Shown here: positions 1 to 7,230 of the stretch, in pieces
How positions within the stretch are numbered: the stretch's first letter is position 1
How the letters are laid out: each line of letters begins with the position of its first letter
Source: Candidatus Onthovicinus excrementipullorum
GTDB lineage: Bacteria > Bacillota > Clostridia > Oscillospirales > Acutalibacteraceae
Direction: 5' to 3'
Assembly (NCBI GenBank): GCA_018712345.1
Contig: DVHG01000027.1
Location: 1-36,689, forward strand
Length of the DNA stretch: 36,689 nucleotides
The notes under the pieces: model-generated
Databases searched by the model: none
What the model saw: the letters and a program-made list of their open reading frames with translations, nothing else
What the model was told of the DNA's origin: nothing
Made by a program: the position numbers and the translations under genes

Positions 1-44
1 ACAGCAATATGTACAAAAAAGAGCGTTTCCTCACTTTTCATTGC

Positions 45-75
45 ACAAAAAAACAGGCGAAAAAAACGCCTGTTT
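45..75 (-). terminator. Rho-independent terminator of the TspO gene
   Basis: A 9-bp perfect inverted repeat (AAACAGGCG / CGCCTGTTT, 51-59 and 67-75) is followed on the minus strand by a run of T. It lies 58 bp after the TspO stop codon. The loop is itself seven T/A. An A-run also flanks the other side, so it could act in both directions. Positions 1-44 show no gene. Confidence 0.75.
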
Positions 76-132
76 CAACACAAAGTATCGATTATGTCGA
101 TTAGAAAAATCTACGCAAATTAGTAAATAGAT

Positions 133-663
133 CTACCGGTTGAGCAGATAGACTCCCATCGTCAGATACCCCGCAAACACTGTCCACAGCACATAGGGCA
201 GCATTAGCCAGCAGGCGATTTTATCGACCCGGTAATAGAGTACCTGCAATGCAATGAGGATCGCCAGCAGAATTACCAGCCAGATAAAGGCAAACAGGTA
301 TTTGTCAGAGTGGAAAAAGATCTGCGGCCAGATCGCGTTCATGGCAAGCTGGAGTGTGTACAGGAACACGAGGTACCGCACCCAGGATTGTTCCCTGCTC
401 TGCCGGAGCGCGCGGTGCGTGCGGAACGCCGCCAGAGCCATGAGCACATACAGCACCGTCCATACGATCGGGAAAGCAATCGGCGGCGGCGAGAGCGGCG
501 GCTGATTGAGCGCCATATAGGTCGACTGTGCATCGCGAATGAGAAAGCCCGACAGCATCCCGACCGCGAGCGTCGCAATCAGATAAATCGCCATCAGTCC
601 GTACTCCTTCGGTCTGGCGCCGCCTTTTTTCTTCTCAGAATAAGAAATTGTTCTGATCTCCAT
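133..663 (-). CDS. TspO/MBR family membrane protein
   Basis: The 176-residue product is a member of the TspO/MBR (peripheral benzodiazepine receptor) family, which are five-helix membrane proteins that bind tetrapyrroles and cholesterol-like ligands. The sequence shows about five hydrophobic segments and the family signature around residues 53-80 (PPLSPPPIAFPIVWTVLY) as well as the NAIWPQIFF segment near residue 109. The length is slightly above the usual ~155 residues because of a charged N-terminal stretch of about 20 residues. A GGAGGTG ribosome site lies 6 bases before the ATG. It is a single gene between its own terminator and the divergent CapA-like gene. The bacterial role is not settled; tetrapyrrole handling or stress sensing is a family-based guess. 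Confidence 0.88.
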   Translation of the reverse strand: MEIRTISYSEKKKGGARPKEYGLMAIYLIATLAVGMLSGFLIRDAQSTYMALNQPPLSPPPIAFPIVWTVLYVLMALAAFRTHRALRQSREQSWVRYLVFLYTLQLAMNAIWPQIFFHSDKYLFAFIWLVILLAILIALQVLYYRVDKIACWLMLPYVLWTVFAGYLTMGVYLLNR

Positions 664-723
664 TCAGTGCACCTCCAAAACAGTTTTATTATGCCCCTGT
701 TGTACATTGATACGCACTGCGGA

Positions 724-752
724 TTGAAAAAGAACGCAAAATCTGTTATGAT
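724..752 (+). promoter_or_regulatory. Sigma-A promoter of the CapA-like gene
   Basis: TTGAAA at 724-729 and TATGAT at 747-752 are separated by exactly 17 bases, 44 bp before the CapA-like start codon. This is a close match to the vegetative consensus. Confidence 0.75.
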
Positions 753-796
753 TTTATCATCCTGTACTTTTGTCAAAAAGGCGGAGGTGCTGACGA

Positions 797-2053
797 ATGA
801 AATCGAATCAGAGAATAATCGCCTGTGCCGCAGCGGTGCTGTTCCTCATCACCGGCGGATGTTCCGCTACGCTCGATACAGAACCGGAGAGCACTACGGG
901 CGAAAGCGTACCCGCACCCACTGAATCCACCGCACCGGCCACACAGGCGTCCACCGCCGCTCCTACGGAACCGGAGAGCACAGCCCCTGTCCCTGATCCT
1001 GTCGCCTATCCCGCACCCGCGCAGGCGGAGATTGACCGGATCAGGCAGACGATTGCGGCCGAGCAAAAGCTGTACGGTGCAGATGAGGCCGTACTCACCT
1101 TTGCCGGGGACTGTACGCTGGGTACTTTTCCGGAGTGCCCGGAGCACCTGAATTTTAACAGTGTATACCGTGCGTCTGGCAGCATGACGTATCCGTTTGA
1201 CTATGCAAAATACTGGTTTCAAAGCGATGATTACACCATTGTTAATCTGGAAAACGCCTTTACAACCGCCACAAAGGCAGAGGTAAAGGAATGGCGCTTT
1301 AAGGGTGACCCCTCCTACGCGGGGATGCTCTCCCCCTCCGGTATTCAGGGCGTCACGCTGGAGAACAACCACGCCAGGGATTACTTTGAAGTGGGCTTCC
1401 AGGATACCCAAAACGCTCTCAAGCAATACGGGACCACCTACGCCTATGATGGGGTTCCAATGAAATTCACTATAAAAGGAATCAACTTTACACTCCTGAA
1501 TTACGACTGCCGCACCTGGCGCCAGGAACGGATTGGCGATCAGCTCATCGCCCAGTACTGTGAAGATATCCGCCGGGAAAAAACAGAGGACAATATCGTC
1601 CTCGTGGCCATGCACTGGGGTGTGGAATATTATAACAATCCGGAACCATACCAGAAGGACTACGCCCGCCGAATGATCGATGCGGGGGCTGATTTCATCG
1701 TGGGATCGCACCCCCATCAGCTTCAGGGAATCGAGCAGTACAACGGGAAATATATTGTATACTCGCTGGGAAATTTCGCCTTTGGCGGCAATGAGAACGC
1801 TGTAAAGGCCGCGCGTGATACAATGATTGTCCGTCCGCGGTTTAAAAAGGATGAAGCCGGCAAGCCCTATTGCAGCGGTATGACCGTGATCCCGTTTGCC
1901 GAGAGTTCGGCCCCGGACGCCGCCGTCAACAACTACCGCCCAGTTCCGCTCTATGGAGAGGATGCCCGGCGCGTCAAGGACACATTGCTGCGCCGTTCCT
2001 CTCCGCTGCCGAATGGCGTAGAGGACATTCTCTGCGCGGGGGTGGACTTTTAG
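797..2053 (+). CDS. CapA-family (PGA_cap) calcineurin-like lipoprotein
   Basis: The 418-residue product has a lipoprotein signal peptide with lipobox ITGGC (Cys22), then a Thr/Pro/Glu-rich linker to about residue 75, then a CapA-like metallophosphoesterase fold. Family motifs are visible: LTFAGDCTLG near 100, IVNLENAFT, LENNHARDYF, HWGVEYYNNP and IVGSHPHQLQG followed by YIVYSLGNFAFGG. CapA proteins were first linked to poly-gamma-glutamate capsule synthesis, but the many stand-alone members have no firm role. No capB, capC or capE is seen nearby, so a capsule function is unsupported here. The start is fixed by a GGCGGAGGTG ribosome site and by the promoter at 724-752. The protein is expected on the outer face of the cell membrane. 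Confidence 0.87.
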   Translation: MKSNQRIIACAAAVLFLITGGCSATLDTEPESTTGESVPAPTESTAPATQASTAAPTEPESTAPVPDPVAYPAPAQAEIDRIRQTIAAEQKLYGADEAVLTFAGDCTLGTFPECPEHLNFNSVYRASGSMTYPFDYAKYWFQSDDYTIVNLENAFTTATKAEVKEWRFKGDPSYAGMLSPSGIQGVTLENNHARDYFEVGFQDTQNALKQYGTTYAYDGVPMKFTIKGINFTLLNYDCRTWRQERIGDQLIAQYCEDIRREKTEDNIVLVAMHWGVEYYNNPEPYQKDYARRMIDAGADFIVGSHPHQLQGIEQYNGKYIVYSLGNFAFGGNENAVKAARDTMIVRPRFKKDEAGKPYCSGMTVIPFAESSAPDAAVNNYRPVPLYGEDARRVKDTLLRRSSPLPNGVEDILCAGVDF

Positions 2054-2185
2054 AGCGGGAAGCGCCGCTCTGTCATGGTGTAAATCCATCATCCTTTTCA
2101 GTAGTAGCGCCTCCTAAATCCCTTTCTTTGGCAAAAGGGTGCCCCCTGCGGTAGACGGTAAAAAATTCGCACAAACAAACATCGG

Positions 2186-2203
2186 CTTCCCCTCGAGGGG
2201 AAG
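2186..2203. repeat. 18-bp perfect palindrome in an intergenic stretch
   Basis: CTTCCCCTCGAGGGGAAG reads the same on both strands. About 85 bp upstream, another imperfect hairpin (CCCTTT...AAAGGG, near 2119-2140) precedes a CCCCCTGCGG stretch. The 2054-2218 region holds no convincing gene. The palindrome has no T-run directly after it, so it is not a typical terminator. It resembles the small dispersed palindromic repeats found in many gut clostridia, but copy number cannot be judged from one window. Confidence 0.4.
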
Positions 2204-2218
2204 GCCTATTGTATATAG

Positions 2219-2253
2219 AAAACAGGCTCTCTGTCACGAAGAGAGCCTGTTTT
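2219..2253. terminator. Bidirectional terminator between capA-like and nrdG genes
   Basis: A 14-bp perfect stem (AAAACAGGCTCTCT, 2219-2232, with its complement at 2240-2253) closes a 7-base loop. It sits 12 bp after the nrdG stop on the minus strand. The stem ends in A/T runs on both sides, so it can serve the convergent genes on both strands. Confidence 0.8.
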
Positions 2254-2265
2254 GATCCGATTGTT

Positions 2266-2775
2266 TTACAGATCCACCTCGACGGCATGTCCCGCCGCAA
2301 GTGACAGCTGCGGATCGATAATGCGCTGGTTGGTCGAGCCGCGGAATTTGATCTCCAGACTCTTCTTTGCCAGTTCAAACTTTCCATCGATCAGGTAATC
2401 CGTCTCCTGCAGCAGGTCCATCCAGCCGTTCTGCTCCGTTGCGCCTGCGATGAGCTGCTCGTATGTCCAGCCCGTAAAGGTGACAACATTCTTGCCGGCC
2501 TCGTGCACCTTGTGCGCTAAGGCGGCGAGTGGCCTGGCCTGACTAAACGGCTCGCCGCCGCTCATCGTCATGCCCGCAAGAATGGGATTTTTCAAAAACT
2601 CCGCAAAGAGCCTGTCGCAATCCCCTTCATAACCGCCTTTAAAATCGTGCGTCTGCGGGTTCTGGCACCCTTCGCAGTGGTGCGGGCACCCCTGAACGAA
2701 CACCACGAACCGCCAGCCCGGGCCATCCACCACCGACTCACGGATCACACCCGCAAGCCTCAGCTTCTCGCCCAC
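2266..2775 (-). CDS. nrdG: Anaerobic ribonucleotide reductase activating protein (radical SAM)
   Basis: The 169-residue product matches NrdG, the radical S-adenosylmethionine activase that installs the glycyl radical on class III ribonucleotide reductase. The iron-sulfur motif is C30-PHH-C34-EG-C37, the CX3CX2C form. A SAM-binding GGE motif (MSGGEPFS) lies near residue 70. The start is GTG at 2773-2775, five bases after the stop of the preceding 58-residue gene; its weak ribosome site lies inside that gene, suggesting coupled translation. It is the last gene of the nrdD operon and is followed by a strong terminator. The C-terminus, rich in hydrophilic residues, is of normal length for the family. 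Confidence 0.94.
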   Translation of the reverse strand: MGEKLRLAGVIRESVVDGPGWRFVVFVQGCPHHCEGCQNPQTHDFKGGYEGDCDRLFAEFLKNPILAGMTMSGGEPFSQARPLAALAHKVHEAGKNVVTFTGWTYEQLIAGATEQNGWMDLLQETDYLIDGKFELAKKSLEIKFRGSTNQRIIDPQLSLAAGHAVEVDL

Positions 2776-2780
2776 GGGGA

Positions 2781-2957
2781 TCAGCCGACCTTCTCGAGCT
2801 CACCCTTACCGGTGCCGAGAGAATGTTTAACGCGGTCCTCAACCTCAGCGCGTTTGGCGTCATTAAAACGGTCCAGCGTGCCGACCAGATAACCGGTGAT
2901 CCTGCGGATGCGCTCAAATTTGACACCCTCACCGACTAATTTTTTCTCTTCTGCCAT
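2781..2957 (-). CDS. Separate glycyl-radical segment of anaerobic ribonucleotide reductase
   Basis: This short gene encodes 58 residues beginning MAEEKKLVGEGVKFE and continuing RIRRITGYLVGTLDRFND, then AKRAEVEDRVKHSLG. From memory, the C-terminus of Escherichia coli NrdD runs RRVCGYLGSPDARPFNAGK then QEEVKRRVKH, and the Gly of its CGYL is the radical site (Gly681). By that match, Gly22 here is the radical glycine. The ATG has a GGAGG ribosome site 8 bases upstream, 29 bases after the nrdD stop, and the stop lies five bases before nrdG. So it is a true separate cistron and not a frameshifted tail. It could be a trans-acting radical domain of the reductase, or a spare part like GrcA (YfiD) of pyruvate formate-lyase. 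Short proteins of this kind occur in other clostridia; function is inferred. Confidence 0.88.
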   Translation of the reverse strand: MAEEKKLVGEGVKFERIRRITGYLVGTLDRFNDAKRAEVEDRVKHSLGTGKGELEKVG

Positions 2958-2986
2958 AAGTCATACCTCCTGACAATATCATAAAT

Positions 2987-5302
2987 TTAATTCATTGGAT
3001 TGGGGAGCTTATCGGGCTCCTCCAGTTCATTCTCATCATAGGCGGGGCGGATAAATTTGCTGTATCCCTTGAGCTTTTTGAGCACTTCGGGGTCCACACC
3101 CTCGCCGTCGTGCCGGCCGCAGCGCGGGCACGTATCGCCGATCACACCCGTATAACCGCAGACAGGATCGCGGTCCACCGGGTGGTTCACGGAGCCGTAT
3201 CCCACTCCGCTCTCCTTCATGCAGCGGATAATCGCCTCAAACGCCTCCAGATTCTGGAGCGGATCGCCGTCCATCTCCACATAGGAAATATGACCGCCGT
3301 TGGTCAACGCGTGGTACGGTGCCTCCAGCCGGATCTTATCAAACGCGGAGATCGGGAAATAAACCGGAACGTGGAAGGAATTCGTGTAGTATGGGCGATC
3401 CGTAACGCCGGGGATCGTCCCATAGCGTTCGCGGTCCATCCGCACGAAGCGGCCGGAGAGGCCCTCCGCCGGCGTGGCGATCAGTGAGAAGTTCATGTGG
3501 TACTTATCTGTTGCCTGATCCATCCTCTTACGCATGTGGCCAATGATCTCAAGCCCCAGATTCTGTGCCTCAACGCTCTCGCCGTGATGGACACCGATTA
3601 ATGACTTGAGCGTCTCCGCCAGACCGATAAACCCGAGCGTCAGTGTGCCGTGCTTGAGCACCTCGCGCACTTCATCATCAATATCAAGCTTATCGGAATC
3701 AAGCCAGATACCCTGCCCCATCAGGAACGGATAGTTGCGCACTCTACGCTTGGCCTGAATCTCAAAGCGCTCCAGGAGCTGGTTGATAACCAAATCAATT
3801 TTTCGGTCCAGATCCTCAAAGAACATATCAATATTTCCATGTGCCTTGATCGCCAGACGCGGCAGGTTCACCGAGGTAAAGCTCAGATTTCCGCGGCCGC
3901 CGGTTACCTCACGGGAGGGATCATACACATTGCCGATCACGCGGGTGCGGCAGCCCATGTAGGCCACCTCTGTGTTCGGATCGCCCTCCTTGTAATACTG
4001 CTTGTTGAAGGGGGCATCCATGAACGAATAGTTCGGGAACAGCCGCTTGGCCGAGACACGGAAGGAGAGTTTAAACAGATCATAGTTTGGATCGCCGGGG
4101 TTGTAGTTGACGCCCTCCTTGACCTTGAAGATGTGAATGGGGAAGATCGGCGTCTCGCCGTTGCCCAGCCCGGCCTCCGTGGCCAGCAGGACATTTTTAA
4201 TGACCATGCGTCCCTCGGGGGAGGTATCCGTGCCGTAGTTGATTGAGCTGAACGGGATCTGCGCACCCGCACGGGAGTGCATGGTGTTCAGATTGTGGAC
4301 AAGTGCCTCCATGGCCTGATAGGTGGTGGCGTCCGTTTCACTGTTCGCGCGCTCAAGCGCAAAGGACTGGCACTTTTTTATCTGCTCCGGCGTCAGGCCC
4401 AGCTCCTCAAGCTTTTGGGCCTCCAGTTCCTGATAGCGGTTGTCATTGGCCAAAACCGGAGAAACACCGGAAGCCTGCTCAATATCGGCCATCATATTTT
4501 TTACCGCCTCATTGGAATCCTGCATATCGTAGCACAGTTCAAGCGCTTTGGCCAGATTGCGGCGGTAAAGCTTGCGGTACGTCTTTTTTACGCCCTTAGC
4601 CATGCCGTAATCAAAATTCGGGATGCTCTGCCCGCCATGCTGGTCGTTCTGATTGGACTGGATGGCAATACAGGCAAGTGCCGAATAGCTGGCGATGTCG
4701 TTCGGCTCGCGCAGGAAGCCGTGCCCGGTGGAAAATCCACCGTCAAAGAGCTTGATAATATCGATCTGGCAGCAGGTGGTCGTCAGGGTCAGGAAATCCA
4801 GATCATGGATGTGGATATCCCCCTCGCGGTGCGCACGCGCGTGCTCAGGATTCAAAACAAACAGCTCGTTAAACTGCTTGGCACCCTCAGAGCCATACTT
4901 AAGCATGGTGCCCATCGCAGTGTCGCCGTCGATATTGGCGTTTTCGCGCTTGATATCATTCTCCTTCGCATCGACAAATGTGAGGCCCTGATAGACCTTC
5001 ATCAGGCGGGTATTCATCTCCCGCACGCGGCTTCGCTCCGCCCGGTAGAGGATGAATTCCTTGGCCGTGCGCGCGTGGCCATTCTCAATCAGGACATGCT
5101 CCACCACATCCTGAATCTGCTCCACGCTGGGGACCTCGATATTTTTGCTTTCGATCTCCGCAACCACCTTCTGCGCGAGGTCCATAGATACGGAGTAATC
5201 GCGCCCGCCTGTCGCCTGGGCCGCCTTGTAAATGGCGTCCGCGATCTTTTCAATGGCAAAGGGAACCGTCCTACCGTCCCTCTTGATGATTTTGGTGATC
5301 AT
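2987..5302 (-). CDS. nrdD: Anaerobic ribonucleoside-triphosphate reductase, large chain
   Basis: The 771-residue product is class III ribonucleotide reductase, which reduces ribonucleoside triphosphates to deoxy forms without oxygen. Residues 1 to about 95 form an ATP-cone (KRDGRTVPFAIEKIADAI...). The catalytic barrel follows, with typical stretches such as DIHIHDLDFL, NQNDQHGGQSIPNFDYG and NGGHISYVE. Near the C-terminus a zinc-site region has one Cys at about 715 and a CPRC at 725-728, where the family usually has two CXXC pairs. It then ends with KLKGYSKF and an acidic tail, without the usual RxTGYL radical motif; that motif is in the next gene. The ATG at 5302 is preferred over a TTG at 5320 because GAGGACA precedes it. 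Promoter and NrdR-like boxes lie just upstream. Confidence 0.94.
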   Translation of the reverse strand: MITKIIKRDGRTVPFAIEKIADAIYKAAQATGGRDYSVSMDLAQKVVAEIESKNIEVPSVEQIQDVVEHVLIENGHARTAKEFILYRAERSRVREMNTRLMKVYQGLTFVDAKENDIKRENANIDGDTAMGTMLKYGSEGAKQFNELFVLNPEHARAHREGDIHIHDLDFLTLTTTCCQIDIIKLFDGGFSTGHGFLREPNDIASYSALACIAIQSNQNDQHGGQSIPNFDYGMAKGVKKTYRKLYRRNLAKALELCYDMQDSNEAVKNMMADIEQASGVSPVLANDNRYQELEAQKLEELGLTPEQIKKCQSFALERANSETDATTYQAMEALVHNLNTMHSRAGAQIPFSSINYGTDTSPEGRMVIKNVLLATEAGLGNGETPIFPIHIFKVKEGVNYNPGDPNYDLFKLSFRVSAKRLFPNYSFMDAPFNKQYYKEGDPNTEVAYMGCRTRVIGNVYDPSREVTGGRGNLSFTSVNLPRLAIKAHGNIDMFFEDLDRKIDLVINQLLERFEIQAKRRVRNYPFLMGQGIWLDSDKLDIDDEVREVLKHGTLTLGFIGLAETLKSLIGVHHGESVEAQNLGLEIIGHMRKRMDQATDKYHMNFSLIATPAEGLSGRFVRMDRERYGTIPGVTDRPYYTNSFHVPVYFPISAFDKIRLEAPYHALTNGGHISYVEMDGDPLQNLEAFEAIIRCMKESGVGYGSVNHPVDRDPVCGYTGVIGDTCPRCGRHDGEGVDPEVLKKLKGYSKFIRPAYDENELEEPDKLPNPMN

Positions 5303-5320
5303 TGTCCTCAAAGCCCCCAA

Positions 5321-5367
5321 TTACTATATCTTGTGTTATTCTCTGCGTGTATTAGCTATTATAGTGC
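5321..5367 (-). promoter_or_regulatory. Pair of NrdR-box-like sites
   Basis: The plus-strand sequence TTACTATATCTTGTGT at 5321-5336 matches 13 of the last 14 positions of the known NrdR box consensus (acaCwAtATaTwGtgt). A second, weaker copy lies at 5352-5367; on the minus strand it reads GCACTATAATAGC and overlaps the -10 element. The two centres are about 31 bp apart, the three-helical-turn spacing typical of tandem NrdR boxes. NrdR is the ATP/dATP-sensing repressor of ribonucleotide reductase genes. No nrdR gene is in the window. Confidence 0.75.
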
Positions 5368-5386
5368 ATATCTTGTTGTAAGTCAA
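5358..5386 (-). promoter_or_regulatory. Sigma-A promoter of the nrdD operon
   Basis: On the minus strand, TTGACT (5381-5386) and a perfect TATAAT (5358-5363) are separated by 17 bases. The predicted transcript starts near 5351 and has a leader of about 50 bases. The -10 element lies inside one NrdR-like box. Confidence 0.85.
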
Positions 5387-5613
5387 CAGACTTTTCCCGC
5401 GCCGACATAGAGCGAAAAAACGCAAAAATCCACCTATATGGGCATCCGCGCGATGGCTGTCAAAAATATGCGAAAATCTTTGTCTATTCTGCCGTACGTC
5501 CCTAAGGGGCTGTTTTTCAAAAATCTGCCCCCATACGCTGCGCTTCACTTCACGCCGCAGATAGGACCGGCCATCCCTTCTGAAAACGGAACAGGACAAT
5601 GAAATCACGGCCC
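5387..5613. other. Intergenic stretch without a recognised feature
   Basis: Between the nrdD promoter and the terminator of the XRE gene there are about 225 bases in which no start codon with a ribosome site and a plausible protein can be seen on either strand. No strong hairpin or repeat was noted. Confidence 0.5.
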
Positions 5614-5647
5614 GAATAAAAAAGACGGGCCGGTGATCCGGTCCGTC
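5614..5647 (-). terminator. Rho-independent terminator after the XRE gene
   Basis: On the minus strand GACGGACCGG-ATCA-CCGGCCCGTC forms a stem of about 10 bp with one mismatch, followed by TTTTTTATT. It lies 22 bp after the XRE stop codon and probably ends the transcript that begins at the phosphoglucomutase gene. Confidence 0.85.
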
Positions 5648-5669
5648 TCTCCGCTCCAAAAGGCGTTAC

Positions 5670-6134
5670 TTATTTTTTCTTGCTCTTCTTTTTCCCGGCA
5701 GCGATCAGCCCGTTGAGGAAGCCGCTGTCATCATCAATGACATAGTCGACACACTTGAGCCGCAGCTCCTCAAGGAAGTTCTTTCGCTCCGGCAGCAGAC
5801 GGTAATACAGGATCAGCGCGCGCTCATCCGAGCTGATGGTCATGAAATCCTCATCCATGACAGAGGTCATCTGCGCGTCCGTCTTGTACTCCATCGTCTC
5901 AGCAGCCACCGCGACCGGAGAGGTCTCCTCCTTATCGGCGAGACCAAGCAGATAATCCGTTGTCACGTTAAACAGCTTGGCCAGACGGGCCAGATTGTAG
6001 ACATCCGGCTTGGCGCGGTTGATCTCATAGCAGCAGTAGGCTGAGCGATCGATCCCGAGGAAATCTGCAACCTCCTTCTGAGAGAGGCCGTACATGCTCC
6101 TCAATGCCTTAAATTTGCTTCCCATGGTTTCCAT
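5670..6134 (-). CDS. XRE-family helix-turn-helix regulator
   Basis: The 154-residue product has a Cro/C1-type helix-turn-helix at about residues 7-62 (LRSMYGLSQKEVADFLGID with the following YEINRAKPDVYNLARLAKLF and TTDYLLGL). The remaining 90 residues are acidic, hold a possible dimerisation helix (SDERALILYYRLLPERKNF) and end in a lysine-rich tail, KKKSKKK. The ATG at 6134 has AGGAGTG seven bases upstream; an internal ATG three codons later is less well placed. It lies 39 bp after the membrane-protein gene on the same strand and is followed by a terminator, so it is probably the last gene of that operon. Its targets cannot be told from the sequence. Confidence 0.87.
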   Translation of the reverse strand: METMGSKFKALRSMYGLSQKEVADFLGIDRSAYCCYEINRAKPDVYNLARLAKLFNVTTDYLLGLADKEETSPVAVAAETMEYKTDAQMTSVMDEDFMTISSDERALILYYRLLPERKNFLEELRLKCVDYVIDDDSGFLNGLIAAGKKKSKKK

Positions 6135-6173
6135 TGCAACACACTCCTGTCAATTTTATAGTTTTCATCATTT

Positions 6174-7082
6174 TTATCCCTTCCGTTCGTCCTCCGCGTG
6201 ACCCGTTGAAGACGTCCCGGGCGAGCACCTATCAACTTCCGGCTGTTCTGCCGGAGAATCGGCCTGCACCACAGACTCATTACACTCCGCATCCTGCTCC
6301 GGCGCGCACCCATGCTGCAGACGGCCCCGTCGCTCCTGACGATGCAGCCAGGCGAGCACAACGATAAATCCGACGACTGCGCCGGACAGGCCGCAGATGA
6401 TATCCGTCATGGTGTCGAGCAGTGCATATCGCCCGAAGTCCAGGTGAAAAAGATCAATCTGTGCGGGATCAGTCACTGTTTTGAAAATTTCAAACCGCGG
6501 ATCCGGATTGACCCGCCAGTGCTGACTGTCACCCAACGTGACCGAATCAAAAGTGAACTCCAAAATCTCCCATACGAGCGTCACAAAGGCAGAAAAGCCG
6601 ACGCCCCAGGATGCCTGGACGATCGGGGACGGATCCCCGTACCGGCTGCGATGCTTTGCGTTGAGCGCGACCATAATGCAGTACCCTACATAGACGAGGA
6701 TCGCTCCGCCGAACGTATGTAAGACGATATCCCACCAGGGGAACAGATAGTAGAAATTGAGCAGCGTTCCGCAGAAGCTTGTGACGATCAGGTAGATCGT
6801 ACCGACCGTCTGAAGACGGATCGGAACCCTCCCCGGCCACAGATTGGTAAAGAGCAGGTGGAGAATTGGAATGCAGAACGAGAGCGCAACGCTGATGAAC
6901 ATCTCAAAGATCCTGTCTGGATTTTTAAAAATGCACCAGATGCCGCCCATCAGTAAGATCAGGCGGAGGATCCACCAGAGGATGTATTCAAAAAGCGGGA
7001 GCTCCGTACGGATTTCTGTAAACAGTCGTGTAAAGCGTTCCTTGATGCCTGTGATCGGTCTGGTCAACGGATCGTCCTCCAT
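6174..7082 (-). CDS. Multi-pass membrane protein, DUF2238/YjdF-like
   Basis: The 302-residue product has roughly six to seven hydrophobic segments between residues 28 and 255 and a charged, likely cytoplasmic tail. Conserved-looking polar residues sit in membrane segments: WWDIVLHTFGGAILVYVGY near 117, TLVWEILEFTFD near 167, and LLDTMTDIICGLSGAVVGF near 220. This pattern of D..LH..GG, WE..E and D...D...G.. resembles the DUF2238 (YjdF-type) membrane proteins, whose function is unknown. The tail after about residue 258 is Cys-, Glu- and Ser-rich with no known motif. The ribosome site is poor. It sits between the 34-residue peptide and the XRE gene with short gaps (29 and 39 bp), suggesting one transcript. 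Confidence 0.75.
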   Translation of the reverse strand: MEDDPLTRPITGIKERFTRLFTEIRTELPLFEYILWWILRLILLMGGIWCIFKNPDRIFEMFISVALSFCIPILHLLFTNLWPGRVPIRLQTVGTIYLIVTSFCGTLLNFYYLFPWWDIVLHTFGGAILVYVGYCIMVALNAKHRSRYGDPSPIVQASWGVGFSAFVTLVWEILEFTFDSVTLGDSQHWRVNPDPRFEIFKTVTDPAQIDLFHLDFGRYALLDTMTDIICGLSGAVVGFIVVLAWLHRQERRGRLQHGCAPEQDAECNESVVQADSPAEQPEVDRCSPGTSSTGHAEDERKG

Positions 7083-7111
7083 CGTTTATCATTTCGAATT
7101 TTGCCGCCGTC

Positions 7112-7216
7112 TCAGGCCAGCAAAAGCATTTCCACAGTCATATAGCCTACACCGGCAACCATCAGTACAGCCAGAACAATAGCCACAATGCGGATAAATA
7201 ACTTTCTGTTTTTCAT
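7112..7216 (-). CDS. 34-residue single-pass membrane peptide
   Basis: The short open frame encodes 34 residues. It begins MKNRKLFIRIVAIVLAVLM and ends MTVEMLLLA: a basic start, one membrane helix (about residues 7-26) and a short hydrophobic end. The ATG at 7214-7216 has GGGTGGA about five bases upstream and starts 14 bases after the phosphoglucomutase stop; the next gene follows 29 bases later. The good ribosome site, tight spacing and classic N-in membrane-helix composition support a real gene. The family was not recognised. It could be a small membrane-protein partner or a degraded signal peptide. Confidence 0.65.
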   Translation of the reverse strand: MKNRKLFIRIVAIVLAVLMVAGVGYMTVEMLLLA

Positions 7217-7230
7217 GATTCCACCCGAGG

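Noticed and set aside
773-2092. Long open frame of 439 codons opposite the CapA-like gene
   Set aside because: It is a mirror of the GC-rich codon pattern of the real gene; no ribosome site, no domain, composition rich in Arg/Gly/His.
2738-2932. 64-codon frame overlapping the small radical-segment gene
   Set aside because: It is in a different frame of the same strand, without a ribosome site; the 58-residue frame is the one with homology.
2781-2989. The small gene as a frameshifted tail of nrdD (pseudogene or sequencing error)
   Set aside because: A proper stop is followed by a new GGAGG site and ATG 29 bases on; the intervening bases are not coding-like.
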